Shown here: positions 57,302 to 62,515 of the stretch, in pieces
Layout: the number at the start of each line of letters is the position of its first letter
Numbering within the stretch: position 1 is the first letter of the stretch
Assembly (NCBI GenBank): GCA_902778725.1
Contig: CACYYS010000007.1
Location: 1-62,515 of the forward strand
Direction: 5' to 3'
DNA from: an uncultured Ruminococcus sp.
GTDB taxonomy: Bacteria > Bacillota > Clostridia > Oscillospirales > CAG-272
Length of the DNA: 62,515 nucleotides
The notes under the pieces: model-generated
Seen by the model: the letters and a program-made list of their open reading frames with translations, nothing else
Told to the model about the DNA's origin: nothing
Database searches by the model: none
Program-made: the position numbers and the translations under genes

Positions 57302-59443
57302 ATGGTCGGTACGATCCTTTTCCTTGTTTTTCTCACCGCCTTCCTTCTCTGCGGTCTTCTTTTCCCGCGCAAACGCGGGACAAAACGGTTCTGCGCCCTG
57401 CTCGCCGTCGCCGCGCTGGTATCGGAGATCTTTTTCTTCCATTTTCACTCCTTCCATCTCCTCTTCGGCGGGTATGAACGGACGGAGATCCCCCTCTCCT
57501 CCCTTGCGGTCTCCGGCGCCGGGGAGCGTCCCTACGCCTCCCGTGAGAACGGCTCCGCCCTCACCCTGACCCTCCCGGACGCCGGGCGCCGCGTCGGCAC
57601 CGTCGCTCTCTCCTGCTCCTTTGCCGAAGGGGCGGACTCGCTGGAGGTGAAGATCAGCGCGTCGGACGAGAGCAACGCCGCCTCCCTGCGCCAAAACGTC
57701 GCCTCCGGGACGGTCCTGAGGGGAAACGACCAAAGTTCCGTCATCGTCCTCGATCTCACGGGGAAGGTGCGCACCCTGCGCATCACCCTCTCCTGCCCGC
57801 AGCAGCGCGGTTTTGAAGTTACCGCGCTCACCCTCAACCGCCCCGTCCCCTTCTCCCTCTCCCCCGTCCGGCTGGTCTTCTTCCTCGCTCTTATGACGGC
57901 GCTCTACGCGCTGTTTGCCTTCCCCTCGATGCGGGAAAGCTATGAAAACGCAAAAATCCTCTTCCTGCGGGCGGCGGGCGCGATGACCGCGCTCCTGATC
58001 GCCGGCGCCTTCCTCCTCACCGTCCTCCGCAACCTGAACGCCGCGGGCGCGCCCTTCTCCTCCCCCGCGCAGACCTCGGGCAACCAGATCACCGAGGAGC
58101 TGGTCGACGCCTTTGAAGCGGGACAAGTCTCTCTCCTTGACGAGGTGCCGGAGGAGCTTTTGCGCCTCGACAACCCCTACGACTGGTCGGAGCGCCTGCA
58201 GAAGAACGTTTCCTACAAATGGGATCACCTGCTTTACGAGGGAAAATACTATTCCTACTACGGGATCGCGCCGGTCTTTCTCCTCTTCCTCCCCTATCAT
58301 CTCCTGACCGGCTTCTACTTCCCGACGCCGCCCGCCGTCTTCCTCTTCGGCGGCGCGGGGATCCTCTTCCTCTCTCTCCTCTTCTGCGAGGTCGTCCGTC
58401 TCTTCGGCCGGCGGATGCCCGTCGGACTGCTCCTCTCCTCCCTCGCCGTGCTCCAGTTCTCCTCCGGCGTGTGGTATAACTTCCTCTCTCCGCTCTTTTA
58501 CGAGATCGCGCAGGCCTCCGGCTTCTGCTTCACCGCGGCGGGGCTCTGGCTCCTTCTCCGTTCCGGCGTCGCGGACGGGCAAGGGAAGATCCGCCTCCCC
58601 TCCCTCGCCCTCTCCACGACCTGCCTCGCCCTCGCCGTCCTCTGCCGCCCGACCCTCGCCGTCTACTGCGTCGCCTCCCTCTTTTTCCTCGCTCTCGGAC
58701 TCGCGCGGCGCAGAAAGACCGTCGCCGCCGCCGGCGGGAAGGTCCGCCGCGCGACCGTCTCCTTCCTTGCCGCCTCCCTGCTCCCCTACGTCCTCCTCGG
58801 CGGCGCGCAGATGCTCTACAATCACGCGCGCTTCGGCTCCTTCTTTGACTTCGGCATCCAGTACTCGCTGACGATCAACGACTTTACCCGCTCGGAGTAT
58901 CACACCGATTTTGTCCTGATCGGGCTTTTCAACTTCCTGTTCGCGGCGCCGATCCTCAAGCCGGAGTTCCCCTATTTCTTCTCCAATTTCTCCACACTGA
59001 ACACAAACGGCTACTACTTTGTCGCCAACCGCAACGCGATCGGGCTTTTCTTCCGCGCGCTCCCCGTCTGGGGTTACGCCGCGGTCCGCCCCGCGTGGAA
59101 GAGCCTCCTGCCGGAGGAGAGGAAGCGGGCGCTGCTGCTCGGTCTGCCGACCTGCCTTGTCTGTCCGCTCGTCGTGATCTGCTCGATCTGGGAGAGCGGC
59201 TACGGCGTCCGCTACGCCTGCGACTTTGCCGCGGAGTTCATCCTCGGCGGGATGCTCCTGCTCTGGCTGATCTATCAGCGCCGCGCCGAGCGGCAGACAA
59301 AAAAACTCCTCTACGGCGCCTTTGTCCTCTCCGCGCTCGTCGCCTTTGCCGTCAACGGCGCGATGATCTGGGACTATCTCTCAAAGGACGGCGCGCTCCG
59401 GCTCTTCTTTCTCTCCCTCGCCCGCGCCTTTTCCCCCGTCTGA
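57302..59443 (+). CDS. polytopic membrane protein resembling GT-C glycosyltransferases
   Basis: A 713-residue protein with about twelve hydrophobic segments: two at the N-terminus (about 3-45), then a soluble beta-rich insertion (about 55-180), and a main membrane block (about 190-710). Between helices lies EELLRLDNPYDWSERLQKN and KWDHLLYEGKYYSYYGIAPV, which recalls the first extracytoplasmic loop of GT-C (family 39/83-like) transferases that use lipid-linked sugars. No catalytic residue can be named with confidence. The start is the ATG at 57302, with GAGGTGA 5 nt upstream; a GTG 9 nt earlier overlaps this site. The SGNH-GH43 lipoprotein gene follows 30 nt downstream, so both may act on the same surface glycan. 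Confidence 0.65.
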   Translation: MVGTILFLVFLTAFLLCGLLFPRKRGTKRFCALLAVAALVSEIFFFHFHSFHLLFGGYERTEIPLSSLAVSGAGERPYASRENGSALTLTLPDAGRRVGTVALSCSFAEGADSLEVKISASDESNAASLRQNVASGTVLRGNDQSSVIVLDLTGKVRTLRITLSCPQQRGFEVTALTLNRPVPFSLSPVRLVFFLALMTALYALFAFPSMRESYENAKILFLRAAGAMTALLIAGAFLLTVLRNLNAAGAPFSSPAQTSGNQITEELVDAFEAGQVSLLDEVPEELLRLDNPYDWSERLQKNVSYKWDHLLYEGKYYSYYGIAPVFLLFLPYHLLTGFYFPTPPAVFLFGGAGILFLSLLFCEVVRLFGRRMPVGLLLSSLAVLQFSSGVWYNFLSPLFYEIAQASGFCFTAAGLWLLLRSGVADGQGKIRLPSLALSTTCLALAVLCRPTLAVYCVASLFFLALGLARRRKTVAAAGGKVRRATVSFLAASLLPYVLLGGAQMLYNHARFGSFFDFGIQYSLTINDFTRSEYHTDFVLIGLFNFLFAAPILKPEFPYFFSNFSTLNTNGYYFVANRNAIGLFFRALPVWGYAAVRPAWKSLLPEERKRALLLGLPTCLVCPLVVICSIWESGYGVRYACDFAAEFILGGMLLLWLIYQRRAERQTKKLLYGAFVLSALVAFAVNGAMIWDYLSKDGALRLFFLSLARAFSPV

Positions 59444-59473
59444 TTCCACCAAACTGAAAAAGAGGTCGATCAT

Positions 59474-62320
59474 ATGAAAAAGGTCTTTTCTCTCCTCCTC
59501 GCGCTCCTTCTCTGCTGCGGCGCGCTGCCGCTCTTCGTCTCCTGCCGGTCCGCGGGACCCGCCGCTCCCGGGACCGATACCGCCGCGCAAACGGAAACCG
59601 CGCCGGCGGCGCCGGAGGATACGGCCGGACAAACGGAAACGGACGCGGCGACAGCACCGGCGGAAACGGACGCCGCGACAGCGCCGGCGGAAACGGACGC
59701 CGCGACAGCGCCGGCGGAAACGGCCGGACAAACGGAGACGGCCGCGCCGGAAACGGAGGCGCCCGTCACCGCCCTCCCCGAAACGGAAGGGCCCCTTCCC
59801 CCGGCGCCGGAAACGGAGGAAACGCCCGTGACCGACGCGCCGTCTCTCCCGCCCGATCCGAACGCGCCGATCCTCGAACGCTTTACCCCCTCCGACGGAA
59901 AGAAACTGCGGATCGCCTTTATCGGCGACAGCATCACCCAGGGGACGGGCACGTCCGATCAGGCGAGCGAAAGCTACCCGGGACAGCTGCAGAAGCTGCT
60001 CGGCGGGGATTACGTCGTGGGCAATTTCGGCAAGGCGTCCGCCTACGCCCTCCCCGCGAACGACCCCTACAACGCAAAGGCGTCGACCCCCGATCTTTCC
60101 TACCGCAACACGCAGCAGTATAAAGACAGTCTCGCCTTCGGCGCCGATATCGTCGTGATCGCGCTCGGCTGCAACGACATCCGCAGTTTTTCCTGCTATG
60201 CGGCGACGCAGCATTACAAGGAGGCGCTCGCCTCCCTCGCAAAGGAGTACGCCGCCCTCCCGACGGTGCAGAAGGTGCTGATCGCCACCCATATCAAAAC
60301 GACCAACCAGGCGATCATCCGCCAGTCAAGCGAAGGGCCGCTGCAGCAGCTGCAGCGCGAGGTCGCAGCGGAATGCGGGTTTGAAGTGATCGACCTCTAC
60401 GCGATGACGGAAGACTACTTCAACGTGATGATGCACTACACGAGCGACCGCGTCCACCCGAACAGGGAGCAGTACGGCGAGATCGCGCGCGCCTTCTGCG
60501 CCGCGCTCTCGGGCAAGGACTTTGTCCCGACCGTGCCGGAAGAGTCCCGGACCGGCGTCGTCTACGTGAAGACCGGCGGCAGGACCTCCGGGCAGGGCGA
60601 GAGCCCCTCGGCCGCCCTCGACTCGCTCGCAAAAGCGGTCGGGCTTTTGCGGGAGACCGGCGGCACCGTCGTCTTCTGCGGTCCCTACGCCACGACCTAT
60701 GAGACGCACCTGCCGGAGACGGAAAAGCGCATCACCCTCACCGCCTCCTACGGCGGGACCGACTACGCCGCATCGGCGGGCGCCTGCCTCGGGATCGCCC
60801 ACAACCTCTATCTCTACGGCGACTATACCTTTGAGAATATCACCGTCCGCGCGGACGTCGCCAATTCCATCCTCGTCTGCAACTATCACGACACCGTGAT
60901 CGGAGAGAACGTCCTCTGCACCCTCAAGGCGGGGGTCACGACCTATCCGCTCCTGCTCGTCGGCTATAACGTCGCCTCCGGCGGCATCCCCGCGGAGGCG
61001 GTCAGCCTGCACGGATCCTGCTCCTTCTCGGTCGCGTCCGGCACCTGGGCGTATCTGCGCGGCGGCAACCGGCGCTCGAACGGCACCTGCACCGTCGGGA
61101 CGGTCGACCCCGGCGCCCGGCTGAAGATCACGGTGACCGGCGGCACCTATATGAACGCGGGGACGAACAACGTCACCGCCGCGACGGGGATGAATTCCTT
61201 TGAAGGAGAGTGCGATATGATCATCCAAGGCGGCAGCTTCCGCGGCCCGGTCTACGGCGTCGGCCGGGTCGGGAGCAATACGACCGGAACCGCGCCGAAA
61301 ATGACGGGGACGGTAAGAGTCTCCGCCTCCGGCGCCACCCTCTCCGGCGGCGTCTCGAAGGTCCAGGACAACACCGTATCGGTCACGGGGACGGTCTCCC
61401 TGACCGTCGACGGCGTCTCCATCGACGGCTACTACCTCAACCCCGTGGCGCGGGGAGCCGATCCCTATATCCTCCTCCATGAGGGGAAGTACTATCTCTA
61501 CTCCACCAACGCCCCGACCTCCGGCTATCAGGTCAGCGTCTCCGACGATCTTGCGCAGTGGGTGGATCACGGCTACTGCCTGAAGGCAGACGACGTCTAC
61601 GGCACGCCGACCTCCTCCACCGGCTTCTGGGCGCCGGAGGTGTATGAATATCAGGGCAAGTTCTATCTCGTCTATACCGTGGCGGAGCACCTCGGCGTCG
61701 CCGTGGCAGACTCCCCGCTCGGTCCCTTCCGAAACAGCGCGACCTCCTTCCTTTTCGATGACAGGACCATCGACGGGCATCTCTTCTTCGACGGCGACGG
61801 AAAGGTCTATCTCTATTTTGTAAAATGCCAGAACGGCAACCACATCTACGGCGTGGAGTTCGATATGGGAACGCTCCGGCCGAAGGGGGAACCGGTCCAC
61901 CTCCTTTCCCCCCAATCCGGCACCTGGGAAAAGGTCTCCGGCACCGTCGCCGAGGGGCCGTTCGTCCTCAAGCATAACGGCCTCTATTATCTCACCTACA
62001 GCGCGAACGGCTACACCAGCCAGAATTACGCGCTCGGCAGCGCGACCTCCGCTTCCCCGCTCGGGACCTTTACCCGCACCGCCGGCAACCCCTTCCTCAA
62101 AAAGGATCCGGCAAAGAACGTCTACGGACCGGGGCATCACAGCTTCTTTACCGCGAAAAACGGCACGCCGATGATCGTCTACCACATCCACAATTCCGCC
62201 ACAGAGGTCCACTCCCGGATGGTCTGCGTCGACCCCTACTCTTTCGTCTCCTTCCCCGGCGAGCCGGACCGGATCGTCGTCGCGGGACCGACGAACACCC
62301 CGCAGCCGATCCCGAACTGA
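59474..62320 (+). CDS. lipoprotein joining an SGNH esterase, a beta-helix region and a GH43 glycosidase
   Basis: A 948-residue lipoprotein. Signal peptide with lipobox LFVSC (Cys near 24). Repeat linker rich in Glu-Thr-Asp-Ala-Ala-Thr (about 28-135). SGNH hydrolase at about 142-345, with FIGDSITQGTGTSDQ (Ser nucleophile), GCNDIR (Asn) and SDRVHPN (Asp and His). Beta-helix-like region with many Gly/Thr/Val turns (about 370-640). GH43 domain at about 655-948, with all three acidic residues in place: GADPYILL (base), IDGHLFFDG (pKa modulator) and AEGPFVLKHNG (acid), plus STGFWAPEV. It should deacylate and then hydrolyse arabinose- or xylose-containing glycans at the cell surface. The upstream gene is 30 nt away. 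Confidence 0.88.
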   Translation: MKKVFSLLLALLLCCGALPLFVSCRSAGPAAPGTDTAAQTETAPAAPEDTAGQTETDAATAPAETDAATAPAETDAATAPAETAGQTETAAPETEAPVTALPETEGPLPPAPETEETPVTDAPSLPPDPNAPILERFTPSDGKKLRIAFIGDSITQGTGTSDQASESYPGQLQKLLGGDYVVGNFGKASAYALPANDPYNAKASTPDLSYRNTQQYKDSLAFGADIVVIALGCNDIRSFSCYAATQHYKEALASLAKEYAALPTVQKVLIATHIKTTNQAIIRQSSEGPLQQLQREVAAECGFEVIDLYAMTEDYFNVMMHYTSDRVHPNREQYGEIARAFCAALSGKDFVPTVPEESRTGVVYVKTGGRTSGQGESPSAALDSLAKAVGLLRETGGTVVFCGPYATTYETHLPETEKRITLTASYGGTDYAASAGACLGIAHNLYLYGDYTFENITVRADVANSILVCNYHDTVIGENVLCTLKAGVTTYPLLLVGYNVASGGIPAEAVSLHGSCSFSVASGTWAYLRGGNRRSNGTCTVGTVDPGARLKITVTGGTYMNAGTNNVTAATGMNSFEGECDMIIQGGSFRGPVYGVGRVGSNTTGTAPKMTGTVRVSASGATLSGGVSKVQDNTVSVTGTVSLTVDGVSIDGYYLNPVARGADPYILLHEGKYYLYSTNAPTSGYQVSVSDDLAQWVDHGYCLKADDVYGTPTSSTGFWAPEVYEYQGKFYLVYTVAEHLGVAVADSPLGPFRNSATSFLFDDRTIDGHLFFDGDGKVYLYFVKCQNGNHIYGVEFDMGTLRPKGEPVHLLSPQSGTWEKVSGTVAEGPFVLKHNGLYYLTYSANGYTSQNYALGSATSASPLGTFTRTAGNPFLKKDPAKNVYGPGHHSFFTAKNGTPMIVYHIHNSATEVHSRMVCVDPYSFVSFPGEPDRIVVAGPTNTPQPIPN
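59636..59716 (+). repeat. three tandem 27-nt units in the lipoprotein linker
   Basis: Units starting GAAACGGACGC at 59636, 59663 and 59690 encode the nine-residue repeat ETDAATAPA. The last two copies are identical and the first differs at two positions, a sign of recent duplication. Confidence 0.9.
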
Positions 62321-62370
62321 AAAAAAAGAAAAGTGCGTCCGAATGCAAGGTGCTCTAAAGGACAGTAAAT

Positions 62371-62420
62371 AAAAACCGGTTGAGGTAAGGATAGTTGATC
62401 CTTATTCCAGCCGGTTTTTT
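62371..62420 (+). terminator. terminator downstream of the SGNH-GH43 gene
   Basis: Outer arms AAAAACCGG and CCGGTTTTTT, with an inner stem TAAGGAT/ATCCTTA. It ends with a T-run. From here to 62469 no gene is seen. Confidence 0.75.
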
Positions 62421-62469
62421 GTCGCATACCTCTGCAAGCAGGACGTTTGTGTGCCAAACGCCCAAAATG

Positions 62470-62515
62470 AATGATGTTTGCCCTGTCGGGCAAATGATGT
62501 TTTTGCCTTTGGGCA
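62470..62515. repeat. start of a 23-nt tandem repeat array (AATGATG units), cut by window edge
   Basis: Two consecutive 23-nt units start with AATGATGTTT at 62470 and 62493. Each has a short palindrome near its end (GCCC-tgtc-GGGC and GCC-ttt-GGGC, approximately) and closes with GGGCA. The second unit ends exactly at the window edge, so the array probably continues. Confidence 0.75.

Noticed and set aside
62236..62493. Minus-strand frame of 85 codons at the right end
   Set aside because: It overlaps the GH43 C-terminus and a terminator hairpin, and its product has no recognisable feature.

Overview
The window looks like a chromosomal stretch of an anaerobic, GC-rich (roughly 60%) member of the Clostridia (Bacillota), probably an uncultured gut lineage. 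This rests on a Gram-positive sepF/ylmH/divIVA/ileS cluster, spoIIE behind a promoter of the Spo0A-controlled type, a T-box ahead of thrS, an FMN riboswitch ahead of ribU, a complete rnfCDGEAB operon, and SigmaA-type promoters with 17-bp spacers throughout. The exact family cannot be read from the sequence. Two stretches are clearly more AT-rich than the rest: about 1-800, and 15.7-18.77 kb.

Layout. 0-1.4 kb: the 5' end of a NUDIX hydrolase gene, a four-helix-bundle (S23-type) gene preceded by an array of short TAATGAAG units, and a tRNA operon (Val-Asp-Phe-Gly-Cys). 1.6-3.4 kb: a zinc-ribbon membrane protein, a flavin reductase and a YbaK-type deacylase. 3.5-15.5 kb, all on the minus strand: a long housekeeping block transcribed from about 15.5 kb (PfkB-like protein, alpha/beta hydrolase, miaA, HlyD-like adaptor, yggS, sepF, yggT, ylmH, divIVA, ileS, lspA, rluD). 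As given, ileS has an internal deletion with a frameshift. 15.7-20.4 kb: secreted proteins, including a 1091-residue chimeric metzincin-like protein, and a small acidic repeat protein. 20.4-25.1 kb: a T-box-controlled ferredoxin-type DUF362 gene with thrS, a divergent methylglyoxal synthase and a MinD-like ATPase. 25.3-28.2 kb: glyA-cinA-pfk. 28.2-33.1 kb: spoIIE, then the FMN riboswitch with ribU, an AraC-type regulator and a thioesterase. 33.1-38.6 kb: iscU-iscS, the methionine transporter metQNI and a LysR regulator. 38.6-44.6 kb: a zinc-ribbon membrane protein, a propeller lipoprotein, trkH-trkA and cysK. 44.8-49.9 kb: the rnf operon. 50-53.1 kb: comEC with a sugar-phosphate-isomerase-like gene. 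53.2-62.3 kb: a surface and glycan region with a degenerate LytM protein, an ADP-ribosylglycohydrolase-like lipoprotein, a polytopic GT-C-like membrane protein and a lipoprotein joining an SGNH esterase to a GH43 glycosidase. The window ends inside a second short-repeat array with an exact 23-nt period.

Functionally the window combines translation (tRNAs, thrS, ileS, miaA, rluD), cell division (sepF, divIVA), sulfur and Fe-S metabolism (cysK, iscS, iscU, metQNI), energy conservation (rnf) and surface polysaccharide handling. The observations most worth a second look are the two repeat arrays at the window ends, the mosaic metzincin protein with its structured leader, the shared 14-nt promoter element of iscS and cysK, the co-regulation of DUF362 with thrS, several enzyme homologues with altered catalytic residues (PfkB-like, MgsA-like, LytM, ComEC C-terminus), and the SGNH-GH43 and ADP-ribosylglycohydrolase-like lipoproteins. 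All promoter, terminator and RNA calls come from reading motifs by eye. No database search or folding program was run.
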